DNA from: DASSWG01 sp035705295
Lineage (GTDB): Bacteria; Bacteroidota; Bacteroidia; Flavobacteriales; Flavobacteriaceae
NCBI GenBank assembly: GCA_035705295.1
Contig: DASSWG010000006.1
Span: 1 to 64,000 of the forward strand
Reading direction: 5' to 3'
DNA length: 64,000 bases
The notes beneath the pieces are model-generated. The model saw only the letters and a list, made by a program, of their open reading frames with translations. It ran no database searches and had not been told where the DNA came from. Position numbers and translations under genes: made by a program. Of the stretch, positions 7,765 to 16,314 are shown one piece after another (positions within the stretch are counted from its first letter, which is position 1; each line of letters opens with the position of its first letter).

Positions 7765-10215
7765 ATGGACCATTTTATCGACGTCATTTTGCCGCTTCCG
7801 CTCGAAAAACACTTCACCTATAGCGTGTCGGTTTCCGAAGCAAAAAAAATCCAACCCGGAATGCGGGTCGCCGTTCCGTTTGGAAAAACAAAAGTTTATA
7901 CCGGCATTGTTTCCAAAATCCATCAAATTCCCCCAGAAGTTTACCAAGCAAAACCCATTGAGCAAATTTTGGACGAAGCCCCGATCGTTACGGACCAACA
8001 ATTGAAATTTTGGAGATGGATCGCAGACTACTATATGTGTTCCGAAGGAGAAGTTTTGCGCGCCGCGTTGCCGAGTGCTTTTTTGCTGGAAAGCGAAACC
8101 GTTATTGAGTTGAACCGTTCTGCGGAAATCGAGGAGGAGAATTTAAAAGACGATGAATATTTGATCTACGAAGCCCTTCAAAACCAATCCTTGTTGAAAA
8201 TTCAAGAGGTGATGAAGATTTTGAACAAAAAAACAGTGCTTCCGGTCATTAATTCACTGGTGGCAAAAAATGCGATCATCGTCAATCAAGAACTGCACAA
8301 ACAATACAAACCAAAATTGGTCCGTTACGTGCGTTTGCATTCGGAATATGCAACCGAGGGCAAATTACGCGAGTTGTTGGAAGAACTGAACAACGCGCCG
8401 AAACAACGCGAAGTTATTTTGCGGTTGTTTTCGTTGAAGTCGAATTCCACAAAAAATATCAAAGCCAAAGAGTTGGCAAAAAAAAGTGGGGTTTCTTCGT
8501 CGATTATCAAAGCTTTGATCGATAAAAATATTTTGGAAGAATACCACCAAAAAACCGATCGGGTAGGGTTTGAAGGTGAAATTTCTTCCCATGAAATTCA
8601 TTTCAACGAAGGGCAGCAAACCGCTTTTTCGGAAATCAATTCCGTTTTTTCTGAAGAAAACGTGTGTTTGTTGCACGGGGTCACTTCTTCCGGAAAAACG
8701 GAAATCTACATCAAGTTGATCGAAAAAGTCATTGCCAAAGGCCAACAAGTGTTGTATTTGCTGCCCGAAATTGCCCTAACCACACAGCTTATTTCAAGGC
8801 TCCAGGCCTATTTTGGTGAGGAAATATTGGTGTATCACAGCCGCTATTCGGTAAACGAACGCGTGGAAGTATATCAGCATATTTTGCAGCAAAGCAAGGG
8901 GAAAATTGTTGTTGGAGCGCGCTCCTCCATTTTTTTACCGTTTGTTGACCTGGGCCTGATCGTTATCGACGAATCCCACGAATCGACTTTCAAACAATAC
9001 GATCCCGCGCCGCGATATAACGCCCGCGACGCCTCGGTCGTGTTGGCTTCGCTTTTTGGGGCAAAAGTGCTGATGGGTTCGGCCACGCCAAGTTTGGAGA
9101 GTTTTTACAATGCCAACCATCAAAAATACGGGTTGGTTTCGTTGCGCTCGCGGTTTGGAAATGTAAAACAACCGGTGACCGAATTGGTGGACATCAAAGA
9201 AAAACATCGAAAAAAGCAAATGACCGGTCATTTTTCGGACACGCTTTTAAAAGAAATGAAAGCCACTTTGGAAAACGGCAAACAGATTATTTTGTTCCAA
9301 AACCGGCGCGGATATTCCCCAATTTTGGAATGCAATACTTGTGGCCACTCGCCGCAATGTCCAAATTGTGATGTGAGCTTGACCTATCACCGGCACAACA
9401 ACCAATTGCGTTGTCATTATTGTGGCTATAATATGTCCATGCAAACAAAATGCATGGCTTGTGGAAGCAATGAACTGACCACCAAAGGTTTTGGCACCGA
9501 GCAAATAGAAACCGAATTGAAAGCTTTGTTTCCCGAACATAAATCGGGGAGGATGGATATGGACACCACCCGAGGGAAATATGGCTACGAACGCATCATC
9601 AATGCTTTTGAAAACCAAGAACTCGATATTTTGGTCGGCACACAAATGCTCACCAAAGGCTTGGACTTTAGAAATGTGGATTTGGTGGCCGTGATGAACG
9701 CGGACAGTTTGTTGAATTTTCCCGATTTTAGGGCGCACGAACGCAGTTTTCAATTGATGTTGCAAGTCGCCGGAAGGGCCGGAAGGACCAAAAACCAAGG
9801 AAAAGTGCTGATACAAACCTACAATCCGTACCATCAAATTTTACAACAAGTTTCGACCAACGATTATTTATCGATGTACAAAGAACAATTGGACGACCGC
9901 CATAATTTTAATTACCCGCCCATTTACCGCTTGGTAAAATTGAGTTTTAAAGGAAGGGACTACAACAAAGTGAACGAAGCAGCGGATTGGTTCGCGAAAG
10001 TGCTTCGACAAACCTTGAAAGAAAATGTGTTGGGACCTGAATTCCCGCCAGTGGCACGTATTCGCAACGAATATTACAAAAACGTGATGGTCAAAATCCC
10101 TCCCAAACAATCCCTAAAAAAAACAAAAGCATTTTTGGAGAAAGTGATTTCGAGCTATCGTTCCATCGGCTCGTTCAACCGGGTGCGCATTATTTTGAAT
10201 GTGGATCCTTATTGA
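7765..10215 (+). CDS. priA: Primosomal protein N' (replication restart helicase PriA)
   Basis: PriA recognises stalled forks and D-loops and reloads the replicative helicase. The 816-residue protein has the N-terminal 3' DNA-binding domain (MDHFIDVILPLPLEKHFTYS), a winged-helix region and the superfamily 2 helicase core. Walker A is GVTSSGKTEIY and Walker B is IVIDESHE. A zinc-binding insertion holds eight cysteines in CNTCGHSPQCPNCD and CHYCGYN...CMACG. The core continues with GTQMLTKGLDF and QVAGRAGR. ATG 7765 matches the family N-terminus; the open frame extends nine codons further. Its stop overlaps the 3' end of the convergent response regulator by seven bases. Confidence 0.97.
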   Translation: MDHFIDVILPLPLEKHFTYSVSVSEAKKIQPGMRVAVPFGKTKVYTGIVSKIHQIPPEVYQAKPIEQILDEAPIVTDQQLKFWRWIADYYMCSEGEVLRAALPSAFLLESETVIELNRSAEIEEENLKDDEYLIYEALQNQSLLKIQEVMKILNKKTVLPVINSLVAKNAIIVNQELHKQYKPKLVRYVRLHSEYATEGKLRELLEELNNAPKQREVILRLFSLKSNSTKNIKAKELAKKSGVSSSIIKALIDKNILEEYHQKTDRVGFEGEISSHEIHFNEGQQTAFSEINSVFSEENVCLLHGVTSSGKTEIYIKLIEKVIAKGQQVLYLLPEIALTTQLISRLQAYFGEEILVYHSRYSVNERVEVYQHILQQSKGKIVVGARSSIFLPFVDLGLIVIDESHESTFKQYDPAPRYNARDASVVLASLFGAKVLMGSATPSLESFYNANHQKYGLVSLRSRFGNVKQPVTELVDIKEKHRKKQMTGHFSDTLLKEMKATLENGKQIILFQNRRGYSPILECNTCGHSPQCPNCDVSLTYHRHNNQLRCHYCGYNMSMQTKCMACGSNELTTKGFGTEQIETELKALFPEHKSGRMDMDTTRGKYGYERIINAFENQELDILVGTQMLTKGLDFRNVDLVAVMNADSLLNFPDFRAHERSFQLMLQVAGRAGRTKNQGKVLIQTYNPYHQILQQVSTNDYLSMYKEQLDDRHNFNYPPIYRLVKLSFKGRDYNKVNEAADWFAKVLRQTLKENVLGPEFPPVARIRNEYYKNVMVKIPPKQSLKKTKAFLEKVISSYRSIGSFNRVRIILNVDPY

Positions 10216-10937
10216 TTTTCTGCCGAAGAAATGTCGTTCAACGCTTCTTGGAGCGACTCCTTTTTGTTGCGGCTGAGCGGAAGTTCATCTTCTTCGAGCT
10301 GCACGGTTCGGCTGGCATAACTTTTCACTTTGGAAAGGTTGACAATATAGGATTTGTGGATGCGGAGAAATTTTCCTTCGGGCAATTTTTCACAAAAAGC
10401 TTTCATGGTGGTGAGCACCGTATAAAAATCACTGTTGTTGGTCACCACTTTCACATAATCGCCCATGGCTTCAATATAGCGAATATTGCCCACATGGACT
10501 TTGTGTTTTTTCAGGTCACTTTTTATGAAAATATAATTATTTGGGTCAGTTTCCTCTTCGTTTTCTTTTGCTTTCAAAAAGGAAACCGCTTTTTCTATTG
10601 CCCGTTCAAACCTTTTCTTTTCCACGGGCTTTTGAAGAAAATCAATCGCTTCATAGTCAAATGCCTTGAATGCATACTGCGTTTTTCCAGTGATAAAAAT
10701 GATTCCCGGCTTGTCTTTTAAATTGTCCAATAAATCGAACCCCGACAAAATGGGCATTTCAACATCCAAAAAAACCAGGTCGATTTGTTGCATTTGCAAA
10801 TATTCTTTTGCCCTTGGCGCATTGCTGAACCCGCTCAAAAGCTCCAAACGAGGATCGTCTTTCACCAATTTTCCGATGGAAAGGCGTTGCAGGGTCGAAT
10901 CATCGACAATAATACATTTTAAAGGCAAATCGGACAT
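10209..10937 (-). CDS. LytTR-family response regulator
   Basis: This is a two-component response regulator of 242 residues. The receiver domain (about 5-120) has acidic residues D12 and D13, the phosphoacceptor D58 in LVFLDVEMP, and the conserved lysine in FLQKPVEKKR. The C-terminal LytTR DNA-binding domain (about 140-235) contains IRYIEAMGDYVKV and LRIHKSYIVNL. No sensor kinase is adjacent, so it is an orphan; LytS-type kinases elsewhere usually partner these. ATG 10937 starts the receiver fold. A TATATTTG box at 10963-10970 on the minus strand may be its -7 element. Its last codons overlap the end of priA. Confidence 0.93.
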   Translation of the reverse strand: MSDLPLKCIIVDDSTLQRLSIGKLVKDDPRLELLSGFSNAPRAKEYLQMQQIDLVFLDVEMPILSGFDLLDNLKDKPGIIFITGKTQYAFKAFDYEAIDFLQKPVEKKRFERAIEKAVSFLKAKENEEETDPNNYIFIKSDLKKHKVHVGNIRYIEAMGDYVKVVTNNSDFYTVLTTMKAFCEKLPEGKFLRIHKSYIVNLSKVKSYASRTVQLEEDELPLSRNKKESLQEALNDISSAENQ

Positions 10938-10962
10938 TGTAAATAAATTGCGGTACAAACTT

Positions 10963-10970
10963 CAAATATA
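10963..10970 (-). promoter_or_regulatory. -7 box of the LytTR regulator gene (TATATTTG)
   Basis: A consensus TATATTTG lies 26 bases upstream of the start codon on the minus strand. No clear -33 element is seen. Confidence 0.45.
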
Positions 10971-11050
10971 GGGAAATATTTTTTTGAAATTAAGAACCAA
11001 CCTAAAAGAAAATCAAAGGAACCTGCTAAAAAAATGTATTGCAGACTTTG

Positions 11051-11081
11051 TTTGCGGATAATTAAAAAAGATGTATTTTTG
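11051..11081 (+). promoter_or_regulatory. Promoter of the rpsF-rpsR-rplI operon
   Basis: TTTG at 11051-11054 and TATTTTTG at 11074-11081 are separated by 19 bases, a full match to the Bacteroidota promoter. A second TTTG sits at 11047-11050. The predicted start is about 18 bases before the rpsF ATG. Confidence 0.75.
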
Positions 11082-11105
11082 CAGCCAATTTTAAACCGAA
11101 TTTTT

Positions 11106-11444
11106 ATGAATCATTATGAAACTGTTTTCATCTTGAATCCCGTTTTATCTGAAGACCAGATAAAGGAAACAGTTAAGAAATACGAAGATTTTCTTGTTTC
11201 TAAAGATGCCAAGATGGTGAACAAAGAAGATTGGGGCCTGAAAAAAATGGCCTACCCGATCCAAAACAAAAAAAGTGGTTTTTACCATTTGTTGGAATAC
11301 ACCGTTGACGGACAAACAATTGCCCCGTTGGAAGTGATGTTCAAACGCGATGAACGCATCATGCGTTACTTGACCGTTAAACTGGACAAGCACGCCGTCG
11401 CTTGGGCCCGAAAAAGAGAGAAACGAAACAAAGAAAAAGCATAA
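11106..11444 (+). CDS. rpsF: 30S ribosomal protein S6
   Basis: S6 is a small-subunit protein that binds the central domain of 16S rRNA as a heterodimer with S18, encoded next. The 112-residue sequence begins MNHYETVFILNPVLSEDQI and contains the family segments LKKMAYPIQNKKSGFYHLLEY and RDERIMRYLTVKLDKHA. The open frame extends upstream to 11034, but that portion overlaps the promoter, so ATG 11106 is the start. It is first gene of rpsF-rpsR-rplI; the primase-helicase genes that sometimes join this operon elsewhere are absent. Confidence 0.98.
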   Translation: MNHYETVFILNPVLSEDQIKETVKKYEDFLVSKDAKMVNKEDWGLKKMAYPIQNKKSGFYHLLEYTVDGQTIAPLEVMFKRDERIMRYLTVKLDKHAVAWARKREKRNKEKA

Positions 11445-11447
11445 GAT

Positions 11448-11744
11448 ATGTCATCAATTGAACAACAAGCAAAAGGACAAAAAGAGGGCGAAATCAGGTA
11501 TTTGACCCCTTTGAACATCGAAACGTCCAAAACAAAAAAGTACTGTCGTTTCAAAAGGGCCGGCATTAAATATATCGATTACAAAGACCCTGATTTTTTG
11601 ATGGGCTTGGTGAACGAACAAGGAAAATTGTTGCCGCGCAGACTTACCGGAACTTCCTTGAAATATCAGCGAAAAGTGGCTGTTGCCGTTAAACGCGCGC
11701 GCCATTTGGCCTTAATGCCCTACGTTGGCGATTTACTAAAATAA
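11448..11744 (+). CDS. rpsR: 30S ribosomal protein S18
   Basis: S18 pairs with S6 on the platform of the 30S subunit. The 98-residue protein has the family core KKYCRFKRAGIKYIDYKDPD, then LLPRRLTGTSLKYQRKV and the basic C-terminal helix KRARHLALMPYVGD. Relative to short S18 proteins it has a charged N-terminal extension of about 25 residues, as is common in Bacteroidota. It starts three bases after the rpsF stop. Confidence 0.98.
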   Translation: MSSIEQQAKGQKEGEIRYLTPLNIETSKTKKYCRFKRAGIKYIDYKDPDFLMGLVNEQGKLLPRRLTGTSLKYQRKVAVAVKRARHLALMPYVGDLLK

Positions 11745-11757
11745 AAACAACAACACG

Positions 11758-12207
11758 ATGGAACTGATTTTAAAAAAAGACGTTGAAAACCTAGGGTTTG
11801 TAAATGATGTTGTCAAGGTGAAAAATGGGTATGGAAGAAACTTCCTGATCCCACAAGGCTTTGCCCAACTTGCAACCCCTTCTGCCAAAAAAGTATTGGC
11901 AGAAACCTTGAAACAACGTGCTTTCAAAGAGAAAAAAGAAGTGGAATCCGCTCAAAAACAAGCGGACAAACTGAATAAAATTGAATTGAAAATGACCGCC
12001 AAAGCAGGCGCCGGCGACAAAATGTTCGGAAGTATTTCGACTGCCGATTTGAGTGAAGCACTTGCAAAAGAAAATATTGAAATCGATAAAAAATACATCA
12101 ATATTTTGGGCGGGAACATTAAACGTTTGGGCCAATACGAAGCCACGCTGCGTTTTCACCGCGAAGTGATTGCAACCTTGACCTTCGACGTTGTAGCCGA
12201 AGCATAA
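11758..12207 (+). CDS. rplI: 50S ribosomal protein L9
   Basis: L9 binds 23S rRNA near the L1 stalk and influences reading-frame maintenance. The 149-residue protein shows the N-terminal domain motif GFVNDVVKVKNGYGRNFLIPQG, a long charged connecting helix (about 40-75) and the C-terminal domain with MFGSISTADLSEAL and HREVIATLTFDVV. It is last gene of the operon, 13 bases after rpsR, followed directly by a strong terminator. Confidence 0.98.
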   Translation: MELILKKDVENLGFVNDVVKVKNGYGRNFLIPQGFAQLATPSAKKVLAETLKQRAFKEKKEVESAQKQADKLNKIELKMTAKAGAGDKMFGSISTADLSEALAKENIEIDKKYINILGGNIKRLGQYEATLRFHREVIATLTFDVVAEA

Positions 12208-12222
12208 GCTTCTTTTTAAAGC

Positions 12223-12259
12223 AAAAAAGCCCACCTTTTTAATTACAGGTGGGTTTTTT
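12223..12259 (+). terminator. Terminator of the rpsF-rpsR-rplI operon
   Basis: AAAAAAGCCCACCT and AGGTGGGTTTTTT form a seven-base GC-rich stem flanked by A and T runs, ending in a T tract 52 bases after rplI. Confidence 0.9.
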
Positions 12260-12296
12260 CATTTTCAAAACCCGGTAATTTGAAATCCTACCAATT

Positions 12297-12764
12297 ATGA
12301 AATACACCCGCCTCACCAAAGAACAATTCGAAGAACTGCAACCTGAATTTGTGAACTTTTTGGCCACACAATCCATCACGGCCGAAGAATGGAAACAACT
12401 CAAAACCGAAAAACCCGAAGTCGCCGAAGAAGAATTGGACCTTTTTAGCGATTTGATTTGGGAAGGGGTGTTGAAAAAAGCGGAATATTTGGAACATTTT
12501 TCAAAACAACAACTATTCCTTTTCAAAATTGGGGAAACAACGATGCAACTCATCGCCCTGAAGGTTGAAAACGAAGCCATCAACATCACTACCAAAGAAG
12601 GTTATCAGTGGTTGCGCGACAATTTATTGCACGACGACGTGACGATTTATACCTCAAAAAAAGCCATTTCTGAAGACAGGAACCAAGATATTTTTGCGCT
12701 GATCAAACAAGGGGCGAACATTACCAAAGGGGAGTTGTTCGGGTATTTTGAAAAAATGGTCTGA
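12297..12764 (+). CDS. Conserved Flavobacteriia hypothetical protein (DUF6495-like)
   Basis: This is an acidic cytoplasmic protein of 155 residues with no signal peptide or membrane segment. The start MKYTRLTKEQFEELQPEFVN and the following FLATQSITAEEW resemble a small conserved Flavobacteriia family that I recall as DUF6495; that label is from memory and unverified. It is predicted largely helical at the N-terminus and alpha/beta in the second half. It follows the ribosomal operon terminator and has no clear partner gene. Function unknown. Confidence 0.75.
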   Translation: MKYTRLTKEQFEELQPEFVNFLATQSITAEEWKQLKTEKPEVAEEELDLFSDLIWEGVLKKAEYLEHFSKQQLFLFKIGETTMQLIALKVENEAINITTKEGYQWLRDNLLHDDVTIYTSKKAISEDRNQDIFALIKQGANITKGELFGYFEKMV

Positions 12765-12937
12765 AAAAACAAATTTCAAGCATCAAACTCGCCTGCCGGA
12801 CGGGCAGGTTCCAAGCACCAATTCCAATAAAAGTTATGAGTGGTGGGTTGTGAGTAGTATTGTATATTGTATGACTGTATAATGTAATAATTTCGAATTT
12901 AACCGCTCACCAAATTAATCAATCACCGATCACCAAA
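12765..12937. repeat. Intergenic low-complexity repeat with CCTGCC palindrome
   Basis: The segment begins AAATTTCAAGCATCAAAC, contains the near-palindrome CCTGCCGGACGGGCAGG at 12793-12809 and continues TTCCAAGCACCAATTCCAA. The same AAATTTCAAGCACCAAATTCC theme appears after parC at 44681, so this is one copy of a dispersed family. Confidence 0.6.
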
Positions 12938-14179
12938 TCACTCATACCGTAATGATTCGATCGGGTCTTGTTTTGCGGCCTTTGAGGCCGGGTAACTTCC
13001 CGACAAAACCGCAATGATCAGCGAAATGACCGTGGCCCAAATAATCGCGGCCCAGGGTGTGTCGAACGTAAAATCGGCCGCTGAAGCCACGGCATACCCG
13101 ATCAAGATTCCAAAAATAATCCCGAGGATACCGCCCAATTGACCGATGATTAGCGTTTCCATAAAAAACTGGGAAGCAATGGTGTTTTTTCGTGCGCCCA
13201 AAGCTTTTCGAACCCCAATTTCGCGGGTGCGTTCCGTGACCGAAACCAGCATAATGTTCATCAAAGCGATGGAAGAACCAAAAATGGTGATGATGGAAAT
13301 TACCCAAGCGGCAACGTTCAAAACGCTGGTCAACTGAAAAATTTGGTTCAGCAGACTGTCGCTTCTTTCAACTCCAAAATTGTTTTTTTCCGAAGGGTTC
13401 AACCCGCGAATGTTCCTGAAAGTAATAATGGCCTCGTCTTGGGCGGCTTCCAGCAAATTTTTATCGGCCACTTTGATGCTGATGTTGTAATTGATGTTGG
13501 GAGCAGTGAACAGTGAACGCGCTTTTTGGATCGGAATCAACACCCGCAGGTCTTCATTGTTCCCAAAAGTGGAGCCTTTGCTTTCCAACACCCCAATGAC
13601 TTTGAATTTTGCGCCACGAACACTAATGATCCTGTTGATGGGGCTTCGGCCGTCGAACAAACTTTTTTTAATGTCTGATCCCACCACACAAACATTGGTG
13701 TTGTTTTGAATGTCAAAATAGGAGAAGCCCCTTCCTTCTTGCAATTCGAGTCCCGAATTGGACAAAAAATGTTCGTTCACGCCCAAAACGTTCGCTTCGG
13801 GGTCGGTTTCTTCTTCACCATATTTTATTTCGGCGGTGCTCGTTCCAGTAAACGAAATCGAAGTTTGTGTGGATGCAAAATCGTAGGTTTCTTTGAATTC
13901 GCGTACTTCACGATAACCAATAACCGGGTGCACATCGCGCACTTCGCCGCTGCCTTGGGTCTGAATGGTGAATTCGTAGCGTTGCAAGGTGAAGGTATTG
14001 GCGCCCATCGAAGCAAAATCGTCACTGATCGTGTTTTCCAACGCGTTGACGGCGCTTAAAATACCGACCAAGGCCGTGATGCCGATCGCAATGATCAACA
14101 CGGTCAAAATAGTGCGCAACAATTGGCTTTTGATGCTGTCGAAAGCAATTCGGATATTTTCCCGAAACAATGAAAACAT
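12938..14179 (-). CDS. ABC transporter permease, MacB/FtsX type
   Basis: A 413-residue inner-membrane permease. Layout: one N-terminal transmembrane helix (about 20-44, TILTVLIIAIGITALVGIL), a periplasmic MacB_PCD domain (about 45-275), then three helices of the FtsX domain near 290-315, 340-365 and 375-400. The cytoplasmic motif TERTREIGVRKALGARK between the FtsX helices is diagnostic. MacB-type systems act as mechanotransmitters that move lipoproteins, peptides or drugs across the envelope together with an ATPase and an outer-membrane partner. No ATPase is adjacent here, so its partner is encoded elsewhere. The substrate cannot be inferred. Confidence 0.93.
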   Translation of the reverse strand: MFSLFRENIRIAFDSIKSQLLRTILTVLIIAIGITALVGILSAVNALENTISDDFASMGANTFTLQRYEFTIQTQGSGEVRDVHPVIGYREVREFKETYDFASTQTSISFTGTSTAEIKYGEEETDPEANVLGVNEHFLSNSGLELQEGRGFSYFDIQNNTNVCVVGSDIKKSLFDGRSPINRIISVRGAKFKVIGVLESKGSTFGNNEDLRVLIPIQKARSLFTAPNINYNISIKVADKNLLEAAQDEAIITFRNIRGLNPSEKNNFGVERSDSLLNQIFQLTSVLNVAAWVISIITIFGSSIALMNIMLVSVTERTREIGVRKALGARKNTIASQFFMETLIIGQLGGILGIIFGILIGYAVASAADFTFDTPWAAIIWATVISLIIAVLSGSYPASKAAKQDPIESLRYE

Positions 14180-14544
14180 ACTGGATAAGATTGGTTCAAT
14201 TTCGTAAATAAGACGTTTTTCAAGGGCGAAAGTTACCGAAAAAATGAAATTTGTTTGGTTATCTTTGCTTTTTAAATGAACGCCTATATAATTTTGATTT
14301 TAAAACCTAAATAGAACTAACCGAAATAGTTGAATTTTAAGTGTTAAAAGTTATTCAGTTATTGGGTTATTGATTTTATAGTGTTTTTTGGTTGCTTAAA
14401 AACTTCGATATTCGATATTTGAAATTCGGAGTTGGATATTCTTGATTTTCGCTTCTTGACCAGGCCTTGCCAAAACATACACAAAATAGTATTGATAAAC
14501 TACTAAAACCCACCACCGACCAACCAGCACCTAATTACTAATCA
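14180..14544. other. Intergenic region upstream of hisS
   Basis: These 365 bases lie between the divergent permease and hisS. A TATCTTTG box at 14260-14267 is followed at 14276 by a 12-codon ATG frame (MNAYIILILKPK). The rest is AT-rich, with ATATTCGATATTTGAAATTC-like direct and inverted fragments around 14405-14430, and no convincing gene or T-box-like leader. Confidence 0.45.
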
Positions 14545-15915
14545 ATGGCACAAAAACCAAGTATACCCAAAGGAACGCGCGATTTTTCATCACAGGAAGT
14601 GGCAAAGCGGAGTTATATTATCGAAACCATAAAATCCAATTTTGAGCGGTTTGGATTTCAGCCCATCGAAACACCGAGTTTCGAAAAAAGCGAAACCTTA
14701 TTGGGGAAATATGGGGAAGAGGGTGACCGGTTGATTTTTAAAATTTTGGATTCGGGTGGATTTTTGAAAAAAGTGGACGATCGACTTTATGCTGAAAAAG
14801 ACAGTTCAAAAATCAGTTCGAAAATTTCCGGGAAGGCCCTCCGTTATGATTTGACCGTTCCATTTGCGCGCTATGTGGTGCAGCACCAAAACGAATTGGA
14901 ATTTCCGTTCAAACGCTATCAAATACAGCCGGTTTGGCGTGCCGATCGCCCGCAAAAAGGAAGGTTTCGCGAGTTTTTTCAATGCGACGCCGATGTGGTG
15001 GGCAGTCAAAGTTTGTGGCAGGAAGTGGAATTTGTACAATTGTACGATGCCGTTTTTTCCGATTTGAGTTTGGAAGGCACCACCATCAAAATCAACCATC
15101 GAAAAATTCTTTCAGGGTTTGCCGAAATTATTGGGGAAAGCGACAAGCTGATCGATTTCACGGTAGCCCTGGACAAACTCGATAAAATAGGGGAGGACGG
15201 CGTGAAAAACGAGCTTTCCGAAAAAAGAATTTCCAACAAAGCGATTGAAAAATTGGAGCCTGTTTTTAGGTTGAAAGGAACCTTTTCCGAAAAAATAAAC
15301 GCTTTGAAAGAAATTCTTGCAAATTCCGAAGTTGGAAAAGCGGGAATAAAAGAATTGGAATTCATCCAAAAAGCCATTGAGGCCGTTCCGCTAAAAACCG
15401 CGCGATTGGATTTGGACGTGACTTTGGCGCGCGGGCTCGAATATTACACCGGGGCAATTTTTGAAGTCACCGCGCCCGAAAAAGTGAAAATGGGATCCAT
15501 CGGTGGTGGTGGCCGTTACGACGACTTGACCGGAATTTTCGGTTTGAAAAACATGAGCGGCGTGGGAATTTCTTTCGGTCTGGACCGCATTTACTTGGTG
15601 TTGGAAGAACTGGATTTGTTTCCAAAAACACTTTTGGAAACCACCAAAGTCCTTTTTCTCAATTTTGGGGAAAGCGAAGCTTTGTACTGTTTAAAAGCGG
15701 TAAAAAAATTGCGTGATAATGGGGTTTCGGCAGAACTCTACCCTGATTCCGCAAAAATGAAAAAACAAATGAACCACGCCAACAAACGCAACATTCCGTT
15801 CGTGGTTTTGGCTGGAAATCAAGAAATGGAAGCGGGAATATTTACCTTAAAAAACATGAAATCGGGAGAGCAGTTTGAAGTAAATTTTGAGGAAATGAAA
15901 GAAAAATTGTTGTAA
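14545..15915 (+). CDS. hisS: Histidyl-tRNA synthetase
   Basis: HisRS charges tRNA-His in the cytoplasm. The 456-residue protein is a class II synthetase: motif 1 region IPKGTRDFSSQEVAKRS and RFGFQPIETPSFE, motif 2 FKRYQIQPVWRADRPQKGRFREFFQCDADVVG, the histidine-specific LDVTLARGLEYYTGAIFEV and motif 3 GVGISFGLDRIYLVL, then the C-terminal anticodon-binding domain. ATG 14545 is immediately followed by the family N-terminus. A strong terminator and a tRNA-Met gene on the opposite strand follow. Confidence 0.97.
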   Translation: MAQKPSIPKGTRDFSSQEVAKRSYIIETIKSNFERFGFQPIETPSFEKSETLLGKYGEEGDRLIFKILDSGGFLKKVDDRLYAEKDSSKISSKISGKALRYDLTVPFARYVVQHQNELEFPFKRYQIQPVWRADRPQKGRFREFFQCDADVVGSQSLWQEVEFVQLYDAVFSDLSLEGTTIKINHRKILSGFAEIIGESDKLIDFTVALDKLDKIGEDGVKNELSEKRISNKAIEKLEPVFRLKGTFSEKINALKEILANSEVGKAGIKELEFIQKAIEAVPLKTARLDLDVTLARGLEYYTGAIFEVTAPEKVKMGSIGGGGRYDDLTGIFGLKNMSGVGISFGLDRIYLVLEELDLFPKTLLETTKVLFLNFGESEALYCLKAVKKLRDNGVSAELYPDSAKMKKQMNHANKRNIPFVVLAGNQEMEAGIFTLKNMKSGEQFEVNFEEMKEKLL

Positions 15916-15942
15916 AATCTTCCTCTCAAAAAAGTCCATTAA

Positions 15943-15979
15943 AAAAGCCGATCATCAAACAAAAGATAATCGGCTTTTT
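15943..15979. terminator. Bidirectional terminator between hisS and tRNA-Met
   Basis: AAAAAGCCGAT and ATCGGCTTTTT form a strong stem with T runs on both strands. It can end hisS on the plus strand and, lying two bases beyond the tRNA 3' end, the tRNA-Met transcript on the minus strand. Confidence 0.9.
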
Positions 15980-15981
15980 CG

Positions 15982-16055
15982 TAGCGAGGACGGGATTTGA
16001 ACCCGTGACCTCCGGGTTATGAATCCGACGCTCTAACCACCTGAGCTACCTCGCC
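15982..16055 (-). tRNA. tRNA-Met (CAT)
   Basis: Read on the minus strand the 74-base cloverleaf has acceptor GGCGAGG/CCTCGCT (first pair G-U), D arm with TAGCTCAGGTGGTTAGAGC, anticodon loop TTCATAA with anticodon CAT at 16019-16021, and T arm CGGGTTCAAATCCCG. The discriminator base is A. CCA is not encoded. The anticodon stem has one A-C mismatch next to the loop. It is an elongator-type Met gene; tRNA-Ile2 with CAT cannot be fully excluded without identity-element analysis. Confidence 0.93.
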
Positions 16056-16074
16056 ATTGTTTTTTCAATATGTT

Positions 16075-16160
16075 TGCGGGTTTGAACCCGTGTCCGCCTC
16101 GGGCGGATATGAATCCGACGCGCTAACTCTCGATCACTATCGGCGATGAGCTACCCTCGT
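16075..16160 (-). pseudogene. Degenerate tRNA-Met copy with palindromic insertions
   Basis: The 86-base segment repeats parts of the neighbouring tRNA-Met in the same order: T arm (GCGGGTTTGAACCCGTG in plus orientation), anticodon loop and stem (TATGAATCCGACG), and the D-arm side (GATGAGCTAC) with CCTCG at its 5' end. The variable arm is replaced by the 15-base palindrome TCCGCCTCGGGCGGA. The D loop is swollen by a segment containing CGATCACTATCG, and the 3' acceptor strand is missing. It cannot fold as a functional tRNA. It is most likely a tandem duplicate that decayed and was invaded by small palindromes. Confidence 0.8.
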
Positions 16161-16314
16161 GCTTCATCAAGCAGGAAATCCTGTGAATTCGGCTGCAAAT
16201 ATAAACTTATTTTGCGCCGTCACAAACATCTTTATTGAATAAATTTTTGGGGTTTCCTTTCCATCTTAGCGATTAAGTTTCTATATTGCTCCACATACAA
16301 AAACGAACCCACCC

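Noticed and set aside
9247..9837. Minus-strand open frame of 196 codons inside priA
   Set aside because: Antisense shadow of conserved helicase and zinc-binding motifs; no promoter or family features.
14280..14544. T-box riboswitch upstream of hisS
   Set aside because: No recognisable T-box core sequence and no terminator/antiterminator pair; T-boxes are not expected in this phylum.
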